Assembly (NCBI RefSeq): GCF_001424485.1 | Contig: NZ_LMQC01000001.1 | Location: 129,755 to 193,754 of the forward strand | Length of the DNA stretch: 64,000 nucleotides | Direction: 5' to 3' | Source: Modestobacter sp. Leaf380 | GTDB taxonomy: Bacteria; Actinomycetota; Actinomycetes; Mycobacteriales; Geodermatophilaceae | In this document: positions 42,964 to 52,027 of the stretch, piece by piece | Numbering within the stretch: position 1 is the first letter of the stretch | How the letters are laid out: each line of letters begins with the position of its first letter | The notes under the pieces: generated by a model | What the model saw: the letters and a program-made list of their open reading frames with translations, nothing else | Databases searched by the model: none | What the model was told of the DNA's origin: nothing | Program-made: the position numbers and the translations under genes

Positions 42964-45729
42964 ATGACGACGCAGGACGAGACACCCGACGACCCGATGA
43001 CCCGGGAGGAGCTGCAGCGCTCCGTGGAGCGCAAGGCGGAGGAGTTCGCCGAGAAGCTCGAGGCCGCCGAGCGCGAGCGGCCCAGCAACCCCGGGCAGGG
43101 CATCACCGCCACCCCGGTGGTGGCCCCGGCCCCGATCGCCGAGCCCGGCGTGCAGTCGGCCCCCTCGGCACCCCAGCCCGAGGCACCCGACGGCGACCCG
43201 GCCGAGGTCTCGCACCCGACCCCGCGGGAGGACGGCGAGCACGCCGGCACCGGCGGGGACTCCCCGGCCGAGACCACCGAGATCAGCCCGGCCAGCACCA
43301 GCCCGGACGAGGACGGCGAGCGGGACGACACCCCGGCCACCGACACCCCGGCCGCCGACGCCCCCGCCGAGGGCTCCCCCGCCCCCGACGCGGCGCCCCC
43401 CGGTGACCAGGCGTCGGCCGCGGAAGCACCGGGCCGGCACGCCGCGGTGATCGGCACGCCGGCCGCCACGCCGGGGCCCAGCGTCTACGACGCCCCGCAG
43501 GAGGCCCCGCCGGTCGAGCTGGCCCCCGTCACCGAGAGCCCGGCCGGCCCGGAGCCGGTCGACGGCGAGGCCGTCCGCGCCGTCGTCGAGGGCTGGTCGC
43601 ACGACCCGCACGCCGTCCTCGGCGCCCACCAGGCCGGCTCGGGCTGGGTGGTCCGCACGCTGCGCCCGGACGCCGTGTCGGTGACCGTGGTGGACCAGGA
43701 CGGCAGCCGGCACGAGGCCTCCCAGCTGCACGGCGGTGGCGTCTACGAGGCCGCCCTCCCCCAGCAGCCCGGGGACTACCGGGTCGAGGTCGTCTACAGC
43801 GACGGCGAGGGCGGCACGAACACCGTGCTCGCCGACGACCCCTACCGGTGGCTGCCCACCCTGGGCGAGGTGGACCAGCACCTGATCCGCGAGGGCCGGC
43901 ACGAGCGGCTCTGGGAGGTCCTCGGTGCCCACCCGCGCTCCTACGAGACCCCCGGTGGCACCGTCACCGGCGCCTCCTTCGCCGTCTGGGCGCCCAACGC
44001 CCGCGGCGTGAAGGTCACCGGCGACTTCGACTGGTGGCAGGCCCGCGCCCTGCCGATGCGCTCGCTGGGCTCCTCCGGCGTCTGGGAGGTCTTCGTCCCC
44101 GGTGTCGAGGTCGGCCAGCGCTACCGCTTCCACGTGCTGGGCGCCGACGGCGTCTGGCGGGAGAAGTCGGACCCGATGGCCTTCGCCACCGAGGTGCCGC
44201 CGCTGAACGCCTCGGTGGTCACCGAGTCCACCTACACCTGGGACGACGACGCCTGGCTGGCCGACCGCGCGGAGGGCAACTGGCACGCCCGCCCGGTCAG
44301 CGCCTACGAGGTGCACGTCGGGTCCTGGAAGCAGGGGCTGTCCTACCGTCAGCTGGCCGACGAGCTGGTCGAGTACGCCACGTACGCCGGGTTCACCCAC
44401 CTGGAGTTCATGCCGGTCGCCGAGCACCCCTTCGGCGGGTCCTGGGGCTACCAGGTCAGCGGCTACTACGCCCCGTCCTCCCGCTTCGGCGTCCCCGACG
44501 ACTTCCGTTACCTGGTCGACAAGGCCCACCAGGCGGGCCTGGGCATCATCATCGACTGGGTGCCGGCGCACTTCCCCAAGGACGAGTGGTCGCTGGGCCG
44601 CTTCGACGGGACCGCGCTCTACGAGCACGGTGACCCCCAGCGCGGCGAGCAGATGGACTGGGGCACCTACGTCTTCGACTTCGGCCGCTCCGAGGTCCGC
44701 AACTTCCTGGTCGCCAACGCCCTGTACTGGCTCAAGGAGTTCCACGTCGACGGCATCCGGGTCGACGCCGTCGCCTCGATGCTCTACCTGGACTACTCCC
44801 GCGAGGAGGGCCAGTGGACGCCCAACGTGCACGGCGGCCGGGAGAACCTGGAGGCGGTGGCGTTCCTGCAGGAGATGAACGCGACGGTCTACCGCGAGGT
44901 GCCCGGGGTCATGACGATCGCGGAGGAGTCGACCGCGTGGCCGGGCGTCACCCGGCCCACCTACCTGGGCGGCCTGGGCTTCGGCTTCAAGTGGAACATG
45001 GGCTGGATGCACGACTCGCTCGGCTACGTCGAGAAGCAGCCGGTGCACCGCGTCTACCACCACAACCAGCTGACGTTCTCCCTGGTCTACGCCTACAGCG
45101 AGAACTACGTGCTGCCGATCAGCCACGACGAGGTCGTGTACGGCAAGGGCTCGCTGCTGCGCAAGATGCCCGGTGACCGCTGGCAGCAGCTGGCCAACGT
45201 GCGCGCCTACCTGGCCTACATGTGGGCCCACCCGGGCAAGCAGCTGCTCTTCATGGGCCAGGAGTTCGCCCAGGACGGCGAGTGGGCCGACTCCCGCTCG
45301 CTGGACTGGTGGCACCTGGACGACCCGGCGCACCGCGGCGTGCTCTCCCTGGTCGCCGACCTCAACGCCCGGTACAAGGAGACCGAGGCGCTGTGGAGCC
45401 AGGACGTCGACCCGGCCGGGTTCCAGTGGATCGACGCCAACGACGCGACCAGCAACGTGCTGAGCTTCCTGCGTTACGGCAGCGGCGGCCAGGCACTGGC
45501 CTGCGTCGCCAACTTCGCCGGCACCCCGCACGAGGGCTACCGGATCGGCCTGCCGCGCGGTGGCCGCTGGCGTGAGGTCCTCAACACCGACGCCGAGGCC
45601 TACGGCGGCTCCGGGGTGGGCAACCTGGGTGGCGTCGACGCCGTCGCCGAGCCGTGGCACGGGCAGCCGTTCTCCGCCACCCTCAGCGCCCCGCCGCTGG
45701 GCACCGTCTGGTTCCTGCACGAGAGCTGA
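42964..45729 (+). CDS. glgB: 1,4-alpha-glucan branching enzyme with a long disordered N-terminus
   Basis: GlgB makes alpha-1,6 branches. From residue 200 the 921-residue protein is a normal GlgB: N1 module ([13 protein letters not shown]), CBM48 ([21 protein letters not shown]), and GH13_9 catalytic domain with Asp 601 ([14 protein letters not shown]), Glu 654 ([11 protein letters not shown]) and Asp 722 ([13 protein letters not shown]). The first 200 residues are an addition: a short charged helix ([20 protein letters not shown]) then a Pro/Ala/Asp/Glu-rich stretch likely to be disordered. It is 55 bases after mak and followed by a strong terminator. GlgE-pathway glucan depends on this enzyme for branching. 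Confidence 0.97.
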   Translation: MTTQDETPDDPMTREELQRSVERKAEEFAEKLEAAERERPSNPGQGITATPVVAPAPIAEPGVQSAPSAPQPEAPDGDPAEVSHPTPREDGEHAGTGGDSPAETTEISPASTSPDEDGERDDTPATDTPAADAPAEGSPAPDAAPPGDQASAAEAPGRHAAVIGTPAATPGPSVYDAPQEAPPVELAPVTESPAGPEPVDGEAVRAVVEGWSHDPHAVLGAHQAGSGWVVRTLRPDAVSVTVVDQDGSRHEASQLHGGGVYEAALPQQPGDYRVEVVYSDGEGGTNTVLADDPYRWLPTLGEVDQHLIREGRHERLWEVLGAHPRSYETPGGTVTGASFAVWAPNARGVKVTGDFDWWQARALPMRSLGSSGVWEVFVPGVEVGQRYRFHVLGADGVWREKSDPMAFATEVPPLNASVVTESTYTWDDDAWLADRAEGNWHARPVSAYEVHVGSWKQGLSYRQLADELVEYATYAGFTHLEFMPVAEHPFGGSWGYQVSGYYAPSSRFGVPDDFRYLVDKAHQAGLGIIIDWVPAHFPKDEWSLGRFDGTALYEHGDPQRGEQMDWGTYVFDFGRSEVRNFLVANALYWLKEFHVDGIRVDAVASMLYLDYSREEGQWTPNVHGGRENLEAVAFLQEMNATVYREVPGVMTIAEESTAWPGVTRPTYLGGLGFGFKWNMGWMHDSLGYVEKQPVHRVYHHNQLTFSLVYAYSENYVLPISHDEVVYGKGSLLRKMPGDRWQQLANVRAYLAYMWAHPGKQLLFMGQEFAQDGEWADSRSLDWWHLDDPAHRGVLSLVADLNARYKETEALWSQDVDPAGFQWIDANDATSNVLSFLRYGSGGQALACVANFAGTPHEGYRIGLPRGGRWREVLNTDAEAYGGSGVGNLGGVDAVAEPWHGQPFSATLSAPPLGTVWFLHES

Positions 45730-45756
45730 GCCGCCCCACCGGGCGACCGCACCCAA

Positions 45757-45786
45757 CGCCCGCCGTCCCACCCGGGACGGCGGGCG
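45757..45786 (+). terminator. Terminator of the glgE-treS-mak-glgB run
   Basis: Perfect 13-base arms CGCCCGCCGTCCC and GGGACGGCGGGCG enclose the loop ACCC, starting 28 bases after the glgB stop. It is followed by CTGTGCGT rather than a T tract. Confidence 0.85.
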
Positions 45787-45904
45787 CTGTGCGTCCACCC
45801 CTGCCGGGTGGCGCACGGACTCGCCTCGTCGCGGAGCCGCAGCGGGTCGGCCATGATGGTGGCGTCGGCCGGTCCCCCGGTCGGCGCGCGGAGAACGGGA
45901 GCCC

Positions 45905-47341
45905 ATGACGTCGACGTCCCGCCTGGTGGCTGTCGCTGCCGGCGCCCTGTCCCTGAGCGTGCTGCTCACCGGCTGCTCCTCGACGCTGGTGCCCGGCCAG
46001 GCCTCCCCCGCGGGGCCCGCCATCAGCGACGTGGCACCCGGGGACTTCCCGATCACCGGCGCGGCCGAGACCGAGGTCGACGTCACCATGCGCAACGCCC
46101 TCGCCGACCTCGACGCGTACTGGAAGGCACAGTTCCCCGACGTCTACGGCGAGGACTTCCCGTCGCTGACCGGTGGCTACTACTCCGTCGACCCGAATGA
46201 CGTCGACGAGTCGCTGTACCCCGAGGGCGCCATCGGCTGCGGTGCCGATCCACGAGAGGTCGAGCAGAACGCCTTCTACTGCCCTCCGGGTGCCAGCGGG
46301 GTCAACGACGACTCGATCAGCTACGACCGGGACTACCTGCAGGAGCTGGCCGGCGAGTTCGGGGGCTTCCTGCCGGCGCTGGTGGCGGCCCACGAGTTCG
46401 GGCACGCCGTCCAGGGCCGGGTGGGTTACCCGGCCGGCAACGCCTCCATCAACACCGAGACCCAGGCAGACTGCTTCGCCGGGGCCTGGACCCGCTGGGT
46501 CGCCGACGGCAACTCCTCGCACCAGACCATCCGGTCCACCGACCTGGACGACCTGCTGCGGGGCTACCAGCTCCTGCGCGACCCCGTGGGGACGGCCGCG
46601 GACAACGAGCAGGCACACGGGTCCTACTTCGACCGGGTCTCTGCTGTGCAGGAGGGGTACGACGGCGGCCCCGCCGCCTGCCGGGACAACTACGAGGGCG
46701 ACCGGCGGTTCACCCAGGCCGAGTTCACCGAGGAGAACGGAGGCGCATCCGGGGGAGACGCCGAGCCCGAGGCCCTGGTCCAGCTGATCGAGGACTCGTT
46801 CCCGACCTACTACGAGGACAGCTTCCCCAGCGACCTGGGCACCGAGTTCAGTGCTCCGACGATCAGCCCGTTCGAGGGCACGGCACCCTCCTGCGAGGGC
46901 GTCTCACCAGAAGCCGACGTCTACTTCTGCGCCGCCGACGACACCGTCGGGTACGACGTGACCGACCTCGCCGACCCGGCCTACTCCGACATCGGCGACT
47001 ACGCGGTCCTCACCGCCGTGGCCATCCCCTACGGGCTCGCTGCCCGCGAGCAGCTGGGTCTGTCGACCGACGACCAGGACGCCATCCGCTCGGCGACCTG
47101 CCAGGCCGGGGCGTTCTCCGGGGCCGCGCTCAACGGGGAGATCGCTGTCACCGACGACCAGGGACAGGTCGTGTCCCGCCTGACCATCTCGCCCGGGGAC
47201 TTCGACGAGGCCGTCCAGTTCCTGCTCAGCTACGGCAAGGACCCGCGGGTCTTCCCCGACGTCAGCCTGTCCGGCTTCCAGCTCGTCGACGTGTTCCGCA
47301 CCGGCTACCTGCAGGGGCTGACCGCCTGCGGCCTCAGCTGA
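45905..47341 (+). CDS. Neutral zinc metallopeptidase lipoprotein
   Basis: The 478-residue protein has a lipoprotein signal peptide with lipobox LLTGCSS (Cys about residue 24) and so is anchored outside the membrane. The peptidase part (about 50-235) contains the zinc motif HEFGH in VAAHEFGHAVQGRVGYP and the third ligand Glu in NTETQADCFAGAWTRWV, as in the YpfJ-type neutral zinc metallopeptidase family. The C-terminal half (about 300-475) repeats features of the first and has paired Cys likely to form disulfides. ATG 45905 has GGGAG upstream. The substrate is unknown. It is not obviously tied to the glycogen genes. Confidence 0.88.
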   Translation: MTSTSRLVAVAAGALSLSVLLTGCSSTLVPGQASPAGPAISDVAPGDFPITGAAETEVDVTMRNALADLDAYWKAQFPDVYGEDFPSLTGGYYSVDPNDVDESLYPEGAIGCGADPREVEQNAFYCPPGASGVNDDSISYDRDYLQELAGEFGGFLPALVAAHEFGHAVQGRVGYPAGNASINTETQADCFAGAWTRWVADGNSSHQTIRSTDLDDLLRGYQLLRDPVGTAADNEQAHGSYFDRVSAVQEGYDGGPAACRDNYEGDRRFTQAEFTEENGGASGGDAEPEALVQLIEDSFPTYYEDSFPSDLGTEFSAPTISPFEGTAPSCEGVSPEADVYFCAADDTVGYDVTDLADPAYSDIGDYAVLTAVAIPYGLAAREQLGLSTDDQDAIRSATCQAGAFSGAALNGEIAVTDDQGQVVSRLTISPGDFDEAVQFLLSYGKDPRVFPDVSLSGFQLVDVFRTGYLQGLTACGLS

Positions 47342-47375
47342 GCCGAGGCCGCCGGCGGGTCCGACCGCGAGCGGG

Positions 47376-48356
47376 TCAGAACAGGGCGGCCGACAGCTGC
47401 CGGCGGGCGGCCCCCACCCGGGGGTCCTCGTCACCGACGACGCTGAACAGCTCGACCAGGTGCACGCGGGCGACGTCCCGGTCCTCGCCGGCGGTGCGCC
47501 GCACGACGTCCAGCAGCCGGGCGAACGCGGCGTCGACGTCGCCGGTGCCCAGCAGGAAGTCCGCGGCCCGGGTCTGGGCGGCGACGTCGTCGGGGGCGGC
47601 GTCGGCGGCGGCCAACGCGTTCGGGCCGGCCTCCTCCGCGCGGCGGAACAGCTGCACCTGCTTGAGCGCCAGGCCGGCGACCGGGTGCGTGGGCTCCGCG
47701 TCCAGGATCGCCTGGTAGGCGGCCTCGGCGGCAGGCAGGTCGCCGCGGTTCAGCGCGTCGTCGGCGGCGTCCAGGCGCGGGTCCTCGGGCTCCTCGCCCT
47801 CCTCGCCCTCGGCAGCGCCGGGCACGCCACCACCGGTGGTCGCGCCGACCAGCTCGGTGACGAACTGGCGGGCCTGCTCCTCGGGGATGGCCCCGGTGAA
47901 CTCGGCGACCAGCTGGCCCTGCCAGACGGCCTTGACCGCCGGGATGCCCTGCACGCGCAGCCCCTGGGACAGGTTGGGGTTGGCATCGACGTCGACCTTG
48001 GCGAGCACCCAGGCACCGCCGCCCTCCAGCGCCAGCTTCTCCAGCACCGGGGACAGCTGCTTGCACGGCCCACACCACTCTGCCCACAGGTCCAGCACGA
48101 CCGGCACCTGGAAGGAGCGGTCGATGACCTCGGTCTGGAAGGTGGCCTCGTCGACGTCGATCACGGCACTGCCGGCGGCACCCACGGGGGCATCGGCGCT
48201 GGGTGGCGGCGCGGCGGCGGCCCGCGCGGCGGCGTCCGAGCGGGCCTTCACCGCGGCCAGGTCGACAGCACCGGCCAGCGACGCGGCCATCTGCGCCTGC
48301 TGCGCGGCGGCGCGGGGGTCGGTGGGTCCGGGTCGAGCGGGGCGGTTCGGCTGCAT
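47376..48356 (-). CDS. Thioredoxin-domain protein with TPR-like C-terminus (CnoX/Rv1324-like)
   Basis: The 326-residue protein has an Ala-rich N-terminal segment (FxAMs like QMAASLAGAVDLAAVKARSDAAARAAA), a thioredoxin domain (about 72-170) with the active site WAEWCGPCKQLSPVLEKLA, and a C-terminal helical repeat region (about 195-326, DDALNRGDLPAAEAAYQAILDAEP). This is the layout of co-chaperedoxin CnoX/YbbN and mycobacterial Rv1324. Both active-site Cys are present, so it may do redox chemistry as well as hold unfolded proteins. ATG 48356 fits homologues (MQPNRPARPGPTDPRAA); ATG 48368 is an alternative. Confidence 0.88.
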   Translation of the reverse strand: MQPNRPARPGPTDPRAAAQQAQMAASLAGAVDLAAVKARSDAAARAAAAPPPSADAPVGAAGSAVIDVDEATFQTEVIDRSFQVPVVLDLWAEWCGPCKQLSPVLEKLALEGGGAWVLAKVDVDANPNLSQGLRVQGIPAVKAVWQGQLVAEFTGAIPEEQARQFVTELVGATTGGGVPGAAEGEEGEEPEDPRLDAADDALNRGDLPAAEAAYQAILDAEPTHPVAGLALKQVQLFRRAEEAGPNALAAADAAPDDVAAQTRAADFLLGTGDVDAAFARLLDVVRRTAGEDRDVARVHLVELFSVVGDEDPRVGAARRQLSAALF

Positions 48357-48724
48357 GAGGACGATCATCCCACCGGCCGGGGCGCCGACGCTCGCCACGG
48401 GGAGGCCGCCGCTGTGCCCCGGATCACCTCCGCAGGCAGCTCCGGGGGTGACCTGCCCGGACGCCGCGCTCCCCGCTCCCCCGGCCGCCCGTGGGGTTGC
48501 GGGGTCCCCCGGGGGGCTGCCTACGGTCGTCGGGCCGATCGGGAGGTCGTCGTCCCCACCGGACGGCCCCGACCCGGCACCGCCGGAGTGCCGCCCCAGC
48601 CCGGGGCCAGGCCGAGGGTCGCGAGGTGCCCGTGAGCACCCGACCCGCTCCGCCACTGCCCCCCGCCCGCCGTCCGGTGTGCGCCCGGCGCGTGGTGTCC
48701 CGGCGGACGACGCGAGAGGAGCGA
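48357..48724. other. Divergent upstream region of 368 bases
   Basis: This lies between the starts of the thioredoxin-TPR gene and the NlpC/P60 gene. It is very GC-rich and could fold extensively, for example around 48480-48520. The plus frame stays open through much of it, but no start with a ribosome site is seen before 48725. Because NlpC/P60 genes of actinobacteria often carry c-di-AMP riboswitches I looked for that element's conserved segments and did not find a convincing match. Confidence 0.5.
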
Positions 48725-49288
48725 GTGCCGCCCATGGCGACCACCCACCCCACCGAGCTCGACCAGCACCACACCAGCAACGACCACCCCCGGGACCACC
48801 GCAGCCCGCTGCGGTCCCGGCTGGCCCGGGTCCTCGTGACCGGCGCCGCCGCGGCCACGCTGTCGGTCGGCGTGCTGCCCGGCACCGCGAGCGCCCGGAC
48901 CGCGGCCCCGGTCGCCGCGACCGCTGCCGCCGGCCAGTCGCCCGCCGCGCAAGCCGCCGTCGACGCCGCGATGACCCAGGTCGGCAAGGGCTACGCCTAC
49001 GGCGGCAACGGCCCGGACGCCTACGACTGCTCCGGCCTCACCACCGCCGCCTACGCCGCCGCCGGGGTCGCACTGCCGCGGACCAGCAGTGCCCAGTCCC
49101 AGGTCGGCACCCCGGTCTCCCGCGCCGACCTCGTCCCCGGTGACCTGGTCTTCTTCTACTCCCCGGTCAGCCACGTCGGCATCTACGTCGGCGACGGCCA
49201 GATGGTCAACGCGCTGAACTCCAGCACCGGCGTCGTCGTCAGCAGCGTGGACATGCCCGGCTTCGCCGGCGCCTCCCGCATCGCCTGA
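48725..49288 (+). CDS. Secreted NlpC/P60 peptidoglycan hydrolase
   Basis: The 187-residue protein has a long N-region, a hydrophobic signal segment (RSRLARVLVTGAAAATLSVGVLPGTASA) and a C-terminal NlpC/P60 domain (about 80-187). The catalytic Cys is in NGPDAYDCSGLTTAAYAAAG and the His in SPVSHVGIYVGDGQMVNAL. It should cut the gamma-D-Glu to diaminopimelate bond of peptidoglycan stem peptides or a related bond. GTG 48725 follows GAGAGGAG by three bases; ATG 48734 is an alternative that is also plausible. It is a minimal enzyme without a wall-binding domain. Confidence 0.87.
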   Translation: MPPMATTHPTELDQHHTSNDHPRDHRSPLRSRLARVLVTGAAAATLSVGVLPGTASARTAAPVAATAAAGQSPAAQAAVDAAMTQVGKGYAYGGNGPDAYDCSGLTTAAYAAAGVALPRTSSAQSQVGTPVSRADLVPGDLVFFYSPVSHVGIYVGDGQMVNALNSSTGVVVSSVDMPGFAGASRIA

Positions 49289-49314
49289 CGGACCGCCCGG
49301 GCAGGGCCGTCCCC

Positions 49315-49412
49315 CCTGATGTGACATCGAGCGGAGTCCAGGCGGGTCCATCCCCCCGGTGTGACATCGAGGGGGGTCTTCAGGCGTTCGAGCCCCTGGA
49401 TGTGACATCGAG
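49315..49412. repeat. Upstream array of three 17-bp palindromic elements
   Basis: Copies at 49315-49331, 49355-49371 and 49396-49412 match the consensus CTCGATGTGACATCGAG at 15, 15 and 16 of 17 positions, spaced 40-41 bases apart. The right half, TGTGACATCGAG, is invariant. They end 81 bases before the DUF559-type gene. The same element recurs three times after that gene. Confidence 0.85.
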
Positions 49413-49492
49413 GGGTTCCGGCTCCTGTCTGCGGGCCTCGGCCTGTGGACGACGGCGCACACGGCCGGGCCGTGTGCAGGCAGGCTCCCCCG

Positions 49493-50368
49493 GTGGCACC
49501 CACCCCGAGCTGTCCGCCCGAACTGCGCGGGGTCGTGTTCCGCGGCTCGCACGCCGTGCGCCGGGGGCAACTGACCACCACGCACCTGCGGTCGAGGGCC
49601 TTCGTCCGGCTGTTCCGCGACGTGCGCGCCGGACCCGACGTCGTCGTCGACCACCGGGTGCGGGCCGTCGCGGCAGCGCAGCTGCTGCTGCCCGGCGCCG
49701 TGGTCGCCGGTCGCAGCGCTGCCGTCCTGTGGGGCGTCCCCCTCGCCGGGCTGACGGACGACGTCGAGCTGGTCCTGCCGCCCGGGTGCACCTCCGGGCG
49801 CGTGGACGGGGTGCGCGTCCGACGCGAACGGATCGCGGTCGAGGAGACGGTGCTCCGGTCCGGCGTCGCCGTCACGTCCTTGGTGCGCACCGCCTTGGAC
49901 CTGGCCCGCGCGCGCCCGGTCGAGGAGGCGGTTGCCCTGGTGGACCGGTTCCTGCTCGCCGTGCCGGTGGGTCAGGCGGAGGTGCTCGCCGCCGCCCGCG
50001 CCGACCCCAGCCGCGGCGCACGCCGTCGCGAGGCCGTGGTGCGACTCGCCGACGGGCTGGCCGAGTCACCCCAGGAGACCGTCGTGCGCCTGCTGCTCCA
50101 GCGCGCCGGGCTCCCCGCGCCGATCCCGCAGTTCCGGGTGCTGCACGAGGGGCGGGAGGTGGCCCGGGTGGACCTCGGCTGGCCGGCTCACCGGGTCGCC
50201 GTCGAGTACGACGGCCGGTGGCACGGAGGGACCGCACAGTTCGCCCGCGACCGGGCCCGGTTGAACCGGCTCACCGCTGCCGGCTGGCGGGTGGTCTTCG
50301 TGACCGCCGAGGACCTGAGGGACCCGGCGTCCGTCGTCGGCCGCGTTCGCGCCGAGCTGGCCCGCTGA
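49493..50368 (+). CDS. AbiEi-type/DUF559 protein, possible Vsr-like nuclease fold
   Basis: The 291-residue protein has an N-terminal region like the type IV AbiEi antitoxin family of actinobacteria (RGQLTTTHLRSRAFVRLFRDV, AQLLLPGAVVAGRSAAVLWGVP, TSLVRTALDLAR) and a C-terminal DUF559-like domain with ARVDLGWPAHRVAVEYDGRWHG and RLNRLTAAGWRVVFVTAEDL. The Asp, Glu and Asp in that segment fit a PD-(D/E)XK/Vsr-like fold. No toxin gene lies next to it, so it is probably not half of a classic AbiE pair. Its function is unknown; DNA binding or cleavage is inference. GTG 49493 is one of several in-frame starts (49445, 49472). It is bracketed by palindromic repeats. Confidence 0.72.
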   Translation: MAPTPSCPPELRGVVFRGSHAVRRGQLTTTHLRSRAFVRLFRDVRAGPDVVVDHRVRAVAAAQLLLPGAVVAGRSAAVLWGVPLAGLTDDVELVLPPGCTSGRVDGVRVRRERIAVEETVLRSGVAVTSLVRTALDLARARPVEEAVALVDRFLLAVPVGQAEVLAAARADPSRGARRREAVVRLADGLAESPQETVVRLLLQRAGLPAPIPQFRVLHEGREVARVDLGWPAHRVAVEYDGRWHGGTAQFARDRARLNRLTAAGWRVVFVTAEDLRDPASVVGRVRAELAR

Positions 50369-50391
50369 CCCACGCAGCCGTCACACGGGGC

Positions 50392-50518
50392 CATCGAACA
50401 GCCCCGAGCCGCAGACACCCCTCGATGTCACATCGAGCAGCCCCGAGCCGGGGCGACACCCCTCGATGTGACATCGAGCGGCCCGGGGCGGGGCGACACC
50501 GCTCGCTGTGACTTCGAG
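50392..50518. repeat. Downstream array: about 40-bp tandem repeat with 17-bp palindromes
   Basis: Units begin at 50392, 50431 and 50472 with CATCGA and share CAGCCCCGAGCC...CGACACC. Their junctions form palindromes at 50421-50437 (CTCGATGTCACATCGAG), 50462-50478 (CTCGATGTGACATCGAG) and 50502-50518 (15 of 17 matches). The last ends 13 bases before the oxidoreductase stop. The array could act as protein-binding sites or as a terminator between convergent genes. Confidence 0.85.
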
Positions 50519-50530
50519 CTGGGCCGGGGG

Positions 50531-52003
50531 TCAGGCGGGGGGTGCGGGGCGGAGCGGGGGCGGGGTGCGGACGCCGAAGACCTTCCGCAGCGCCACCTTG
50601 GCTGCGTTGTCACCGCACATGCCGTGCACCGCGGGACCCGGCGGGGTGGCGGCGGAGGCGAGGAAGACGCCGTCCAGCGGGGTCGAGTAGGTGTTCCAGC
50701 GCGGCACCGGGCGGGCGAGCATCTGGCGGAGCGAGGCCTCGCCGTTGGAGATGTCGCCGCCCACGTCGTTGGGGTTCCACTGCTGCATCTGCGGGGCGGT
50801 CATGGTCGCCCGGGCCAGGATCGTGTCCTTGAAGCCGGGGGCGAAGCGCTCGACCTGGGTCTCGATCTCGGCGGTCATGTCGACGTCGGAGCCGTGCGGC
50901 ACGTGCACGTAGGCCCAGAACACGTGCTTGCCCTCGGGCGCCCGGGTGGGGTCGACCACGGTGGGCTGGACGGCGAGCACGTAGGGGCGGTCGGTCAGCC
51001 GACCGGCGGCGGGGGCGGCCTCCCCGGCGATCGTCTCGGACAGCGTGCCGGCGACGTGCACGGTGCCGGCCCGGCGGACGTCGGGGTTGGTCCAGGGCAC
51101 CGGGTCCGACAGCGCCCAGTCCACCTTGAAGACGCCGGGGCCGTGCTTGTAGCGGTTCACCCAGCGCGCGTACCCGGGGTGCATCCGGTCCCCGGCCATC
51201 GCCACGAACGCACCCGGCGAGGTGTCCAGCAGCACGGCCGGGACGCCGTCGAACTCGCGCAGGTCGGTGACCTCGTGGCCGAGTTCGACCGAGCCGCCCT
51301 GCTGCTCCAGCGCGGTGACCATGGCGTCGGCCATCGTCTGGGTGCCGCCCTCGGGCAGCGGCCAGCCGCGGTGGTGGGCCAGCATCGACAGCACCATCCC
51401 CAGCCCGGCGGTGAGCGGGCGGGTCAGGTCGAGCATCCCGTGTGCGGCGGCGCCGCCGATGAGCGAGCGGGCCTTCTCCCCCTCGAAGGCCTTGTGCGCC
51501 AGCCACCGCACGTTGGGTAGCGCGTTGAGGGCGAACCGGGTGATCGCCGGGATGCTGCGGGTGGGCAGCCGGCGGAAGGCGGAGGACAGGAAGAAGTCGA
51601 TGACGTCGTCGCCGTGCTCGACGAGCTGGCTGAACAGAGCCCGGTAGGCGTCCCCGTCGGCACCCAGGCCGGCGGCGGTCTGCTCCAGCGAGCGGTACGC
51701 GACGGCGGCGTCCCCGCCGTCGAGCGGGTGGGCGTAGGCGACCTCGGGGTGCAGCATGCGCACGCCCCGGGACTCCCAGTCGAACTCCCGGAAGAACGGG
51801 GAGGCGACGCCCATCGGGTGCACCGCGGAGCAGATGTCGTGTGCGAACCCGGGGAGGGTGACCTCCTCGGTCCGCATCCCGCCACCGGGGCGGTCACCGC
51901 GCTCGACGACCTGCACGCGCAGGCCCGCGGCCGACAGGCGCAGGGCAGCGGCCAGGCCGTTCGGGCCGGCTCCGACGACGACGGCGTCCGGCTTGGTGGT
52001 CAC
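50531..52003 (-). CDS. FAD-dependent phytoene desaturase-like oxidoreductase (PYROXD2-like)
   Basis: The 490-residue protein starts with the dinucleotide-binding motif AVVVGAGPNGLAAALRLSAAGLRVQVVER, followed by PGGGMRTEEVTLPGF as in the phytoene desaturase/CrtI superfamily, and has the PEGGTQTMADAMVTALEQQGG block. The C-terminus GVFLASAATPPGPAVHGMCGDNAA is the usual FAD-contact region. The group that includes human PYROXD2 has no settled substrate; carotenoid genes are not present here. GTG 52003 starts 24 bases beyond the meaB stop, so it may be the last gene of the thiolase-meaB transcript. Confidence 0.87.
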   Translation of the reverse strand: MTTKPDAVVVGAGPNGLAAALRLSAAGLRVQVVERGDRPGGGMRTEEVTLPGFAHDICSAVHPMGVASPFFREFDWESRGVRMLHPEVAYAHPLDGGDAAVAYRSLEQTAAGLGADGDAYRALFSQLVEHGDDVIDFFLSSAFRRLPTRSIPAITRFALNALPNVRWLAHKAFEGEKARSLIGGAAAHGMLDLTRPLTAGLGMVLSMLAHHRGWPLPEGGTQTMADAMVTALEQQGGSVELGHEVTDLREFDGVPAVLLDTSPGAFVAMAGDRMHPGYARWVNRYKHGPGVFKVDWALSDPVPWTNPDVRRAGTVHVAGTLSETIAGEAAPAAGRLTDRPYVLAVQPTVVDPTRAPEGKHVFWAYVHVPHGSDVDMTAEIETQVERFAPGFKDTILARATMTAPQMQQWNPNDVGGDISNGEASLRQMLARPVPRWNTYSTPLDGVFLASAATPPGPAVHGMCGDNAAKVALRKVFGVRTPPPLRPAPPA

Positions 52004-52027
52004 CTCCCCATCCTCCCCCGGCGGGGG

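Noticed and set aside
42022-46095. A 1357-codon open frame antisense to mak and glgB
   Set aside because: It is the shadow of strongly supported genes in very GC-rich DNA, where antisense frames rarely meet stops. Its translation is Gly/Ala/Val/Arg-rich with no recognisable domain.
48357-48724. A c-di-AMP (ydaO-type) riboswitch before the NlpC/P60 gene
   Set aside because: The family context made it plausible, but I could not find the conserved segments of the aptamer. A covariance-model search would settle it.
49315-50518. The spaced 17-bp repeats as a CRISPR array
   Set aside because: Only three imperfect copies per side, the spacers are partly similar to each other, a gene lies between the arrays and no cas gene is present.
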